This document shows positions 25,944 to 33,566 of a stretch of DNA of 64,000 nt, piece by piece. Each line of letters opens with the position of its first letter. Positions within the stretch are counted from its first letter, which is position 1. Below the pieces are notes generated by a model. It saw only the letters and a program-made list of their open reading frames with translations. It did not search any database and was not told where the DNA came from. The stretch is from Blastococcus sp. TF02-09 (GTDB taxonomy: Bacteria > Actinomycetota > Actinomycetes > Mycobacteriales > Geodermatophilaceae): positions 118,116-182,115 of the forward strand of contig NZ_QOHH01000010.1 in NCBI RefSeq assembly GCF_003319105.1, written 5' to 3'. A program made the position numbers and the translations under genes.

Positions 25944-26393
25944 TCAGGTCCGCACGCGGTCCTCCACGCCGCGGCCGGGGTGCCACGACCGGATCCGCAG
26001 CGCCGACCGGTCCTCGGTGAGGCCGGTCCAGACCACCTCGGTGAGGTCCAGCCGGAACACGTGGGCGGCGTCGCCCTGCCGCTGCTCTTCGATGGCGCGG
26101 CCGGCGACCTTCGCCTCACCCGGCCAACCCGCCCCACCCTCGCCCGGATCGGTCGTGGGGCTGTGCACCGCGAGCCGTGGGTCGCGCTGCAGGTCGCGGG
26201 CCTTGAACGCACCGGGCATGGAGCCCAGCCGCAGCTCGCCGTCGTCGGAGAACTCGACCTCGGTGCCGCTGATGCGCGGCGCACCGTCGGCGCGGAGGGT
26301 CGCCATGGTCGCGTGCTTCCCGGCGAGGAACGCCGCACGCACCTGCGCCGCCAGCTCGGGCGCCGCCTCCTCGACCTGCCGCCAGGACGTCAT
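25944..26393 (-). CDS. pyridoxamine 5'-phosphate oxidase-fold protein
   Basis: Encodes 149 residues, a split-barrel flavin/F420-binding fold. HATMATLRADGAPRISGTEVEF followed by LRLGSMPGAFKARDLQRDPRLAVHS is the typical PPOX signature. The C-terminal WTGLTEDRSALRIRSWHPGRG is usual in the actinobacterial F420-type subgroup. It is likely an oxidoreductase with an unknown substrate. Its ATG overlaps the dinB stop (ATGA), so it was translationally coupled to dinB. The element in dinB now separates it from the native promoter. Confidence 0.82.
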   Translation of the reverse strand: MTSWRQVEEAAPELAAQVRAAFLAGKHATMATLRADGAPRISGTEVEFSDDGELRLGSMPGAFKARDLQRDPRLAVHSPTTDPGEGGAGWPGEAKVAGRAIEEQRQGDAAHVFRLDLTEVVWTGLTEDRSALRIRSWHPGRGVEDRVRT

Positions 26394-27459
26394 GCCGGCA
26401 GTGTCGCCCCGGGGTCCGACGAAAACGGGTCCGTTCTCCAGTCGGGTGGGTCGGCGGGGTGCAGCGCGGGGTCGTCCGCGGCGAAGGTGCGCACCGGACC
26501 GGGCGTCGTCGTCGGCCCCTCGAAGCGCACGGTCACCCGGCCGAGCCCGCGGCCCCACACCCAGCCCGCGCCGAGCTCCTCGTGCCGCACGTCCTGCCCG
26601 GGCCACCAGCGCTTGTCCGCGGGCGGCGGCGGCTCGGGCGGTGCGTCTTCGCCGGCGGGCTCCTCGGTGGCGGCCACCGGTGAGCCGTCGTCGTCCTCGG
26701 CGAACAGGTCGCCCTGCGCGTAGAGCGACAGCCCCGACACGCCGACGCCGAGCAGCCGGAGGCCGCCCTTGGCACCGGCGTCCGCGAGCAGCCGGCGCGC
26801 GATGGCGGCGATCTGGCGGGCGTCGTCGGTCGGCTGGGGGAGGGTCAGCGAGCGGGTGAGGGTGGTGAAGTCGTAGCGGCGCAGCTTGAGGGTCACGGTG
26901 CGGCCGGTGACGGCGGAGTCGCGCAGCCGCCGGCCCACGCGGGTGGCCATGGAGTCGATCTCCCGCCCGAGGACGGCGAGGTCGGTGAGGTCGCGCTCGA
27001 AGGTCTCCTCGTGAGAGACCGACTTGGCCTCGCGGTCGGGGACGACGGCGCGGTCGTCCTCGGCGCGGGCCAGCGCGTACAGCCCCGCGCCGTGCGCCCG
27101 GCCCGCGAGGGCGACCAGGTCGGTCAGCGACCGGGCGGCCAGGTCGCCGACGGTCGCCACGCCCACCTGGCGCAGCCGCTCGGCGGTCGCCGGGCCGACG
27201 CCGCCCAGCCGGGTCACCGGCAGCGGGTGCAGCAGGTCGAGCTCGGCGCCCGGCGGCACGACGACCAGCCCGTCCGGCTTCTGCAGGTCCGAGGCGATCT
27301 TGGCCATCAGCTTCGACGAGCCGATCCCCACCGAGCCCGTCACCCCGCCGGTGGCCGCGGCGATGCGCTCCTTGAGGGACCGGCCCAGTTCCGTCACAGC
27401 GTCGACGGAGAGGTCGTGCCCCCCGGCGGCGAGGTCGACATAGGCCTCGTCGATCGACA
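26390..27459 (-). pseudogene. dinB: dinB (DNA polymerase IV), 3' fragment cut by the element
   Basis: This is the C-terminal part of a Y-family polymerase, starting at the second half of the catalytic SIDE motif (IDEAYVDLAAGG). It continues through VGIGSSKLMAKIASDLQKP, the HhH region VTRLGGVGPATAERLRQVG and the little finger (KLRRYDFTTLTRSL). A clamp-binding-like QGDLF comes next, then a C-terminal WW-like tail. It lacks the first 102 residues, which lie 20 kb away at 47570-47876. Joining 47570 to 27459 gives one frame of 1377 bases (458 codons plus stop). An open frame runs on into the element to 27526 but contributes no polymerase sequence. Confidence 0.95.
27453..27459 (+). repeat. left copy of the 7-bp junction repeat ATCGACA
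   Basis: The same 7-mer flanks the right end at 47563-47569. It corresponds to TGTCGAT in dinB sense, coding for Val-Ser-Ile of the active-site motif, and is either the recombination core or a target duplication. Confidence 0.85.
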
Positions 27460-27474
27460 ACTGTCGGGTGTTCA

Positions 27475-27530
27475 AGGCGTGTCGTTGTACTGACCTGTCG
27501 AACCCCCCTGCCAGGGCGCCGATCATGGTC
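27475..27530 (+). repeat. left terminal inverted repeat (IRL)
   Basis: It begins AGGCGTGTCGTTGTAC and ends CGATCATGGTC. It matches the reverse complement of 47494-47549 at 52 of 56 positions; the differences are at 27491, 27501, 27517 and 27519. The 15 bases between it and the left edge are not conserved, apart from a CTGTC shared with the right end. Confidence 0.95.
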
Positions 27531-27707
27531 TGCGGACACCGCTGAGCGCGTTGGCGCCGGTGATGCGGCAGTCCTCAGTGACCTGCCGATGCACCTCTAC
27601 GACACTGCTCGGCGAGGGCGACCGGCCTTCTCCGGTCACGAGGCGGTGCATGTCAGAGAGCATCCCGCTTCGGGCAGGGTGGATGAAGCAACAGGGTGGG
27701 AGGCAGG

Positions 27708-29060
27708 ATGCGCGACACCGCCAGCATCCTCCATCTCGATCTTGATGCCATGTTCTCTGCCGTCGAGATGCGCGACAAGCCGTCTCTCGTCGGGAAGCCT
27801 GTTGTGGTCGGCGGAGTCAGAGGACGGGGTGTGGTGGCGACCGCCTCGTACGAGGCGCGGGCCTACGGCGTTCACTCCGCCATGCCCACCGCTGAAGCCC
27901 GTCGGCGGCTGCCCTCGGGTGCCGCCTTCCTCGGCGGCCGGTTCTCGGCTTACCGGATGACGTCCGAGGTCGTGATGGCGGTCCTGTCCGAGTTGTCGCC
28001 GATCGTCGAGCAGGTCTCGATCGACGAGGCGGTCGTTGACCTTGCTGCCAGGGAGAATGCCGACCTGAGCGTGGCGGGGGTGACCGCGCTGGGTGAAGCC
28101 TTGAAGGCGCGGGTGGCGGAAGCGACCGGAGGCGTGACGGCGTCGATCGGAATCGCGTCGTCGAGAATGCTGGCCAAGATCGGCTCGGACTTGAACAAGC
28201 CCAACGGGTTGACTGTGGTTGCTCCTGGTCAGGAGTTGGCCGTGCTACATCCACTGCCGGTGACCCGGATCGCCGGTGTCGGCCCGGCCACTGCGGAACG
28301 GCTTCGTCAGGTCGGCGTCCGCACCGTCGCCGAACTTGCGAGCAAGTCGCTTCATGACCTGGTGACGCTGTTCGGCAAGGCGCACGGGAACGGGCTCTAC
28401 CACCTGGCGCGGGCCGAGGACGACCGTCCTGTGGTGCCTTACCGGGAAGCCAAGTCGATCTCGGCGGAGGAGACGTTCGAGCGAGACCTGACCGACATGC
28501 CAGCCCTGACTCGCGAGATCGAGTTGCTGGCACAACGGGTAGTTCGTCGGCTCCGCGCCGCGAACTCTTCCGGTCGGACGGTGACCCTCAAGGTCCGGCG
28601 CTACGACTTCACGACGTTGACTCGGTCCCTTACGCTGCCGCACCCGACGGATGATCCGACGGAGGTCACCCAGATCGCTCGGCGCCTCCTTGTGCAGGCG
28701 GGAGCGACCGGCGGCATCCGCTTGCTCGGCGTCGGTGTTTCTGGGCTGTCCGACTTCGTGCAACAGGACCTCTTCACGGACTCGGTCCCTGAGGATGACG
28801 AAGCGGAGGCCCTTGACGAGGACGCCGCTCCCTCACCTGGCGAGGTGGCGCGACCTGTTCAACCTCGCATCTGGCACCCAGGGCAGGACGTCCGCCACGA
28901 CGAGCACGGGCCGGGATGGGTGTGGGGCAGTGGGCTCAACCGGGTGACCGTTCGATTCGAGGGTCCCGGTACGCCACCCGGCCCAGTGCGCACCTTCTTC
29001 GCCGACGACGAGGCGCTCCATCCCTCCGAGCCCCCGGATTGGCGGCGCTCGCCGGAGTGA
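27708..29060 (+). CDS. dinB: DNA polymerase IV carried by the element
   Basis: Encodes a complete 450-residue Y-family polymerase; the ATG at 27708 follows GGGAGG. Catalytic residues are present in LHLDLDAMFSAVE (Asp) and VSIDEAVVD (Asp-Glu). The HhH segment VTRIAGVGPATAERLRQVG, the little finger KVRRYDFTTLTRSLTLP and a clamp-binding QQDLF (about 352-356) are all present. It is clearly homologous to the disrupted host gene but diverged at many positions and less GC-rich, so it came with the element rather than by local duplication. It lies next to the left inverted repeat in opposite orientation to the host dinB. It probably restores translesion synthesis lost on insertion. Confidence 0.94.
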   Translation: MRDTASILHLDLDAMFSAVEMRDKPSLVGKPVVVGGVRGRGVVATASYEARAYGVHSAMPTAEARRRLPSGAAFLGGRFSAYRMTSEVVMAVLSELSPIVEQVSIDEAVVDLAARENADLSVAGVTALGEALKARVAEATGGVTASIGIASSRMLAKIGSDLNKPNGLTVVAPGQELAVLHPLPVTRIAGVGPATAERLRQVGVRTVAELASKSLHDLVTLFGKAHGNGLYHLARAEDDRPVVPYREAKSISAEETFERDLTDMPALTREIELLAQRVVRRLRAANSSGRTVTLKVRRYDFTTLTRSLTLPHPTDDPTEVTQIARRLLVQAGATGGIRLLGVGVSGLSDFVQQDLFTDSVPEDDEAEALDEDAAPSPGEVARPVQPRIWHPGQDVRHDEHGPGWVWGSGLNRVTVRFEGPGTPPGPVRTFFADDEALHPSEPPDWRRSPE

Positions 29061-29127
29061 GGACGGCCCTGGGGTGCTCGTAGTCGCTGACCGACGTCTC
29101 AGTTCCGCTGAGAGGTGACGCGACGCC

Positions 29128-29382
29128 CTAGTCCGGGAGAAGGTCCTGCAAACGGAGGCCGAGCGCATCAGCCAAGGCATAGCCGGTGGCGAGCGTGGGG
29201 TTCGAGTCGCCGCGCTCGATGCGCTGGATGTGCTTGAAGTAGACGCCCGAGGCGTGGGCCAGTGACTCATGTGTCAGGCCCGCGTTCTCGCGAGCCGTCT
29301 TCACCTTGCCCCCGAGGGCCTTGCGGCGCTCTTCAGAGAGCGCGAGGTGTTGAGCAGTTTTCCCTCCCGGCACGACTGCCAA
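29128..29382 (-). CDS. XRE-family DNA-binding protein
   Basis: Encodes up to 84 residues. GGKVKTARENAGLTHESLA, then SGVYFKHIQRIERGDSNPTL and ALADALGLRLQDLL, is a classic single XRE/HTH_3 domain with no effector domain. The start is uncertain: a TTG at 29382 or a GTG at 29373, neither with a clear ribosome-binding site. A TATA-rich segment (CATATATGG near 29416) upstream may be the promoter. It is a probable small repressor of element or cargo genes. Confidence 0.75.
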   Translation of the reverse strand: MAVVPGGKTAQHLALSEERRKALGGKVKTARENAGLTHESLAHASGVYFKHIQRIERGDSNPTLATGYALADALGLRLQDLLPD

Positions 29383-29494
29383 CCGTTCGTGGCTGGAACC
29401 GAAGCCACCACCTCATATATGGTCCATCGCTGCGGCAGGCGCCACGTCCGGCGCGAGCCCCAGGGCTCCGCAGAGCCGCTGCTTAGGAGGCGTA

Positions 29495-29977
29495 ATGCGT
29501 CCGGCTTACGACGAGTGCACCTGCTGGCGTGCCAGGACGCCTGAGGGGAAGAGCCACCCCGCCGCCTGGCTCAACGCTCATGACCGCATCGCAGTGACCG
29601 CAGTCGATGGCTATCGCGTCGAGGGGCGCCCGGCAGGAATGCTCTGGTACACGTCCGAGGACGGCCACGCCCCAGCGCCGGGTCTGTGCATCGATCTGGA
29701 CGACGGGTCAGAGATGGACGTACCGGTTGCCGAAATCGAGACGGTCGCGCCCCTGGAGACCACGCATCGTGGCGCAGCGACGTGGATGGTTGCGGAAGCA
29801 CTGGTCCAGCCCTCCCAGATCCCCGAAGGCGGCTTGGACGTCGAGGTGATCGTTGGAGAGCACGAAGTCGTGGAGGTAAGCGTTAAGAGACGTCGCGTGC
29901 CATGCGACTCCATGACTCCTCCGGAGCCACGAATCGTCTTCACCCTGGTCGACACCGGAGAACTACCTCGCGCCTAG
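29495..29977 (+). CDS. hypothetical cargo protein
   Basis: Encodes 160 residues. The ATG has a strong TTAGGAGG upstream, so expression is likely. It has a Cys pair near the start (ECTCWR), then a beta-rich run VTAVDGYRVEGRPAGMLWY ... GLCIDLDDGSEMDVPVAEIE that resembles a small SH3-like barrel. The C-terminal half has EVIVGEHEVVEVSVKRRRVP. I do not recognise a family. It is divergent from the XRE gene with 112 bases between, which may hold a shared regulated promoter. Confidence 0.65.
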   Translation: MRPAYDECTCWRARTPEGKSHPAAWLNAHDRIAVTAVDGYRVEGRPAGMLWYTSEDGHAPAPGLCIDLDDGSEMDVPVAEIETVAPLETTHRGAATWMVAEALVQPSQIPEGGLDVEVIVGEHEVVEVSVKRRRVPCDSMTPPEPRIVFTLVDTGELPRA

Positions 29978-30039
29978 TGACCGGCTGGCCGGGTGTGGTC
30001 CATCGCCATCGCGGATCAGCAGTGCCGCAGAAACCCTCT

Positions 30040-30531
30040 GCCACACGGATGCGGGCCGCCGAATCGAGCAGCACGGCCTCGACTTCTGGACCGGATGGCC
30101 GACGGCCCAGGTTGTACCGGCACTTCCCTGACGTGGAGGCCATCCTGGGTGCCTGGCACGAACGGCAGATCGCCACTCATCTGGAGCACCTGCCGGAGGT
30201 AGGGAAGCAGCCGGGCAGCGTCGGACAGCGCCTCGCGGCAGTGCTGGAGACGTACGCGCACCTGTCCGCGCAGTCGCACGGCTCCGACCTCGGAGCGGTC
30301 CTGCATCACGGCGAGCACGTCACCCAGGCCCGCCACCGGCTGCGCGACTTCCTGCGCGACCTGATCGCCGAAGGCGTGGCCACCGGAGAACTGCGCGACG
30401 ACATTCCGGCCGAGGAACTGGCCACCTTCTGCCTGCACGCACTCGGCGGAGCCCGCGACATGCCCTCATCCCAGGGCGTCCGGAGGCTGGTTGCCGTCAC
30501 CGTGAACGGACTCCGCCCACCGCGCGACTGA
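30040..30531 (+). pseudogene. TetR-family regulator remnant without intact HTH
   Basis: The frame gives RRPRLYRHFPDVEAILGAW followed by a TetR-like ligand-binding half (HLEHLPEVGKQPGSVGQRL to ALGGARDMPSS). LYRHFPDVEA is the end of a TetR recognition helix, but the upstream HTH is missing. A different frame just before reads RRIEQHGLDF, which looks like TetR helix 1, so frameshifts or a deletion destroyed the N-terminus. There is no good start codon or ribosome-binding site. Probably non-functional. Confidence 0.5.
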
Positions 30532-30570
30532 GCCGTTTGGCGCGGACCGCCACGACGAGAGGGCCTGGTC

Positions 30571-30996
30571 CTACTCGCTCAGATTCGAGTCGTGGCCGTC
30601 GCCGTCGCCGGTGGCTCGGGACATGGTGACCAGGCGGCGCAGGCAGTGGTCGCGGAGCGGCTCGGGGAAGTCTGCGGCGAGGCGGTAGTAGACGACGCGG
30701 CCTTGCTTGCGGGTGGTGACCAGCCCGGCCGTGCGGAGCAGGCGCAGCCCGTAGCCGACTGAGTCCACCGTCGCGTCCAGGGCCAGGGCGATGTCGCCGA
30801 CGCAGAGTTCCTCGACGAGGTCGAGGGCGTAGAGGATGCGTGCTCGCACGGGGTCGGCGAGCAGGCTCAGCGTGCCCGCCAGCCAGCCAGCATCCTCGGC
30901 GCTCAGGCCCCGACTACGGGCGTGGGCGACCCGCGTCGGGTCGACCGGGTGGTCATGCCCGGCGGCGCTGTGCCCGCCGTCGGTCGGCTCGTCCAT
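30571..30996 (-). CDS. ArsR/SmtB-family metal-responsive repressor
   Basis: Encodes 141 residues from the ATG at 30996, which has AGGAGG five bases upstream. The winged helix runs LLADPVRARILYALDLVEELCVG, then LALDATVDSVGYGLRLLRTAG and the wing TTRKQGRVVYYRL. His/Asp-rich ends (HSAAGHDHP at the N-terminus, DGDGHDS at the C-terminus) and a Cys in the ELCVGD motif could bind metal. A perfect dyad 25 bases upstream is its likely operator, controlling both itself and the divergent copper-storage gene. Confidence 0.85.
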   Translation of the reverse strand: MDEPTDGGHSAAGHDHPVDPTRVAHARSRGLSAEDAGWLAGTLSLLADPVRARILYALDLVEELCVGDIALALDATVDSVGYGLRLLRTAGLVTTRKQGRVVYYRLAADFPEPLRDHCLRRLVTMSRATGDGDGHDSNLSE

Positions 30997-31020
30997 GGCC
31001 ACCTCCTACCGCTGACGAAA

Positions 31021-31044
31021 ATACCCGTGCAACCGCACGGGTAT
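31021..31044. promoter_or_regulatory. operator between ArsR regulator and Csp gene
   Basis: Perfect inverted repeat ATACCCGTGC-N4-GCACGGGTAT between divergent genes. Length, ATA/TAT ends and position fit an ArsR/SmtB operator; the TACCC/GGGTA core also resembles CsoR sites. Confidence 0.7.
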
Positions 31045-31135
31045 CGCCGTGAGTCATCGGGTAGGCGAGCCTTGCTGGGCATTGAGCCGACGGCATCTGG
31101 GCCGACGGCCACCAGCCGAAGGAAGGGGCAAGCCG

Positions 31136-31543
31136 ATGACTGTCGCCGCGCAGATGCTGGACACCTACCCGAAGGACCTCGGCGGAGTGGACAAGGACAA
31201 GTTGCGGGCCTGCATCGAGGCGTGCTTCGAGTGCGCCCAGGCGTGTACTGCTTGCGCCGACGCCTGTCTGAGCGAGGACATGGTCGCCGAACTGACCAAG
31301 TGCATCCGCACCAACCTCGACTGCGCCGACGTCTGCGACAGCACGGGGCGAGTGCTGTCCCGGCACACCGGCTACGACGCCAACCTGACCCGCGCGGTCC
31401 TGGAAGCCTGCGCTGCGGCCTGCAAGGCGTGCGGTGACGAGTGCGAGCAGCATGCGTCGATGCACGAGCACTGCCGGGTCTGCGCCGAGGCGTGCCGCCG
31501 GTGCGAGCAGGCGTGCCGCGACCTCATCACCTCGCTCGGCTGA
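31136..31543 (+). CDS. four-helix copper storage protein (Csp, cytosolic type)
   Basis: Encodes 135 residues from the ATG at 31136 with AAGGAAGGGG upstream. It is extremely Cys-rich, with repeated C-x2/x3-C pairs along helices (ACIEACFECAQACTACADAC and DCADVCDS, later HCRVCAEACRRCEQAC). This is the pattern of Csp proteins, which store many Cu(I) ions inside a four-helix bundle. There is no Tat or Sec signal, so it belongs to the cytosolic Csp3-like group. It is divergent from an ArsR repressor with a shared operator, so induction by copper is likely. Confidence 0.88.
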   Translation: MTVAAQMLDTYPKDLGGVDKDKLRACIEACFECAQACTACADACLSEDMVAELTKCIRTNLDCADVCDSTGRVLSRHTGYDANLTRAVLEACAAACKACGDECEQHASMHEHCRVCAEACRRCEQACRDLITSLG

Positions 31544-31687
31544 CAAGCGCCCCCATCAGCAGACCTCCGGGCGCCCGGAACACCAGTCCGGGCGCCCGGA
31601 CGCCGTCACGGAAATCGCGGCCAGTCAGCAGTGGCAGCAGTCGCGAGGAACGCCCCACACACCGACGAAAGAACGGGGTTCTTTATC

Positions 31688-32296
31688 ATGGCGACGAAGC
31701 GCAGCGACGAGACAAACCAGCACGCTCACGGCGACGACCAGCACGACGGCGCCAAGATGGAAAAGAAGATGTACCTGCGCTTCGGCGCGATGATCCTCAC
31801 GGCCATGGTCGTCATGTACTGGACCATGTTCGCGGGCACGTGGCAGTGGAGCCACGTCCGCTTCAGCGAGAGCCGGGTCTTCATGGCGCTCACCATGGGC
31901 GGAACCATGGGGCTGGTCATGCTCGGCTGGATGCTGAACATGTACAAGAACACCAAGGCGAACATCGCCATCGTCGCGGCCAGCCTCGTCCTGCTCGGCA
32001 CAGGCGTGTTCCTCGACCGCAGCCAGATCCTCGTGAACGACGAGAACTGGATGAGTTCGATGATCCCCCACCACTCGCTGGCCATCACCCGGTCCGAGCG
32101 CGCCCAGATTTCCGACGTCCGCGTGTGCGAGTTGGCCCGTTCGATCAGCGAGGCGCAGCGACGGGAGATCCTGGAGATGGAGTGGCTCATTGACGACATC
32201 AACCGCAACGGCGATGCCTCGACGCCGGAGGAGGCAGAGGCGCGGGCGGTCCCCGAGTTTCAGGTGTCGCCCGAACGGGACTGCCCGACCGGCTGA
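31688..32296 (+). CDS. DUF305 membrane protein
   Basis: Encodes 202 residues from the ATG at 31688. Three membrane segments (RFGAMILTAMVVMYWTMF, MALTMGGTMGLVMLGWML, ANIAIVAASLVLLGTGVFL) precede a periplasmic-type DUF305 region with WMSSMIPHHSLAI, where Met and His residues could bind copper. The N-terminus is His/Asp-rich. DUF305 proteins accompany copper-resistance genes. It is followed by a bidirectional terminator and the convergent DUF305 lipoprotein gene. Confidence 0.82.
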   Translation: MATKRSDETNQHAHGDDQHDGAKMEKKMYLRFGAMILTAMVVMYWTMFAGTWQWSHVRFSESRVFMALTMGGTMGLVMLGWMLNMYKNTKANIAIVAASLVLLGTGVFLDRSQILVNDENWMSSMIPHHSLAITRSERAQISDVRVCELARSISEAQRREILEMEWLIDDINRNGDASTPEEAEARAVPEFQVSPERDCPTG

Positions 32297-32298
32297 CC

Positions 32299-32336
32299 GC
32301 CATCGGCGGCGGAGAACACAGTCCGCCGCCGATGGC
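32299..32336. terminator. bidirectional terminator between DUF305 genes
   Basis: Perfect 15-base stem GCCATCGGCGGCGGA (32299-32313) with its complement at 32322-32336, 8-base loop, immediately after the upstream stop codon. Confidence 0.85.
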
Positions 32337-32342
32337 TGTGGC

Positions 32343-32966
32343 TCAGCCGCCCAGTTCGGTCAGCAACTGCCGCATCTCGGCGATCTCGCCGTTCTGCGTA
32401 TCGCGGATGTCGTTCGCCATCTCCAGCGCTTCGGTGTTCTGCCCCTCTCCGGCCTCGGTGGTGGCCATCTCGACGGCGCCGGTGTGGTGCTCGATCATCT
32501 GCTCCAGGAAGAGCCGGTCGAACTCCGCGCCTGAGGCGGCCATCAGGGCGTTCATGTCCTCCTCGGACATCATTCCGCCGCCGTGGTCCATGCCGCCGTG
32601 GTCCATGCCGCCCATGCCGTCGTCTTCGGCGCCCCACTCCTTCAGCCAGCCGGTGAGGGTGTCGATCTCGGGCTGCTGGGCGGCCTCGATGCGGCTGGCC
32701 AGGTCGAGCACGCGCGGGTCCTGCGCCCGCTCGGACGCCATCTGCGCCATCTCGATGGCCTGCTGGTGGTGCGGGATCATGCCCTGGGCGAAGGTGACGT
32801 CGGCGTCGTTGAACGCAGCGTCCTCGCTGGCGGACGTGCTGGTCGATTCGGCGCTGCCGCTGTCCATCGAGTCCATGTGCGAGGCGACGGAGTCATCGGA
32901 GCAGGCGGTGAGCGCGAGCGCGCCCGCGAGGAGGGCACCGGCGAGCAGAGTGGTCTTGCGGGTCAT
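32343..32966 (-). CDS. DUF305 lipoprotein, copper-binding candidate
   Basis: Encodes 207 residues. A signal peptide with lipobox LALTAC (Cys22) anchors it outside the membrane. Two DUF305 units carry GMIPHHQQAIEMAQMA and MIEHHTGAVEMATTE, with a Met/His/Asp-rich linker (GMGGMDHGGMDHGGGMM) between them, a typical Cu-binding composition. It probably sequesters copper in the periplasm-like space. It lies upstream of the DUF6153 and ATPase genes in the minus-strand direction but is separated from them, so it likely has its own promoter. Confidence 0.88.
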   Translation of the reverse strand: MTRKTTLLAGALLAGALALTACSDDSVASHMDSMDSGSAESTSTSASEDAAFNDADVTFAQGMIPHHQQAIEMAQMASERAQDPRVLDLASRIEAAQQPEIDTLTGWLKEWGAEDDGMGGMDHGGMDHGGGMMSEEDMNALMAASGAEFDRLFLEQMIEHHTGAVEMATTEAGEGQNTEALEMANDIRDTQNGEIAEMRQLLTELGG

Positions 32967-33054
32967 GTCTATCTCCTGAGGACGGGTCTGAGGGAACGTG
33001 CGAAGGCGTCGCCGCAGCCGCGAGGGCTGGGGGCGAGGAGACGCGACGTTCGGC

Positions 33055-33519
33055 CTAGATCCGCATCAGGCAGAGGGAGTACAGGTCCGGCGGCCGGGGT
33101 GGGTGCAGCCCGGCCCAAGAGCCGCCGGTGGTGCGGCGGGTGACTAGCAGTCGGAACTCGGCGAGGCGCCCGGTGAGGACCAGGAGCATCGCGGCGAGCC
33201 CGGCGGCAAGGACTGCCAGGCACACCGCCCACAGGTGCCCGGCCGCGTGCGGCGTGCTGTCGTGGCCTGCCGCGAGGGACATGCCGATGGCCGACCCGGC
33301 GACGACGGCGGCAGGGGCTGCGGCGGTCATGGCGGCGGTCGACTCCAGAACCGGGCCGAGCCCGGCCCCGTGCAGCACGGGGTCGGGCTTGGCCGGGGTG
33401 GTGTGGACGGTGCCATGCGCAGCGGTGGTGGTCCCGGAGTCGGCAGCGGCGCACTGGAGACCGTGCATGGCGAAGACGGCGGCCAGGAGCAGCAGGACCC
33501 ACCCGCGTCGTCCGCGCAT
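33055..33519 (-). CDS. DUF6153 family membrane protein
   Basis: Encodes 154 residues; the ATG at 33519 is preceded by GGGAGG. It has a signal-like first helix (WVLLLLAAVFAMHGLQC), a His/Thr-rich loop, and a second hydrophobic pair (LWAVCLAVLAAGLAAMLLVL). The tail PDLYSLCLMRI is characteristic of the actinobacterial DUF6153 family, found beside copper genes. Role unknown. It lies 47 bases after the ATPase gene on the same strand, so the two are probably cotranscribed. Confidence 0.75.
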   Translation of the reverse strand: MRGRRGWVLLLLAAVFAMHGLQCAAADSGTTTAAHGTVHTTPAKPDPVLHGAGLGPVLESTAAMTAAAPAAVVAGSAIGMSLAAGHDSTPHAAGHLWAVCLAVLAAGLAAMLLVLTGRLAEFRLLVTRRTTGGSWAGLHPPRPPDLYSLCLMRI

Positions 33520-33566
33520 GCTGCTCACCTCCCGTCCTCGCGTCGTTGATCTCAGGTTAGGTCGGG

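Noticed and set aside
27460..27526. Element sequence extending the dinB 3' fragment as a 378-residue open frame
   Set aside because: The added residues come from the element end and do not resemble polymerase.
27708..29060. Cargo dinB as a simple duplication of the host gene
   Set aside because: It differs at many residues and in base composition, so it was imported.
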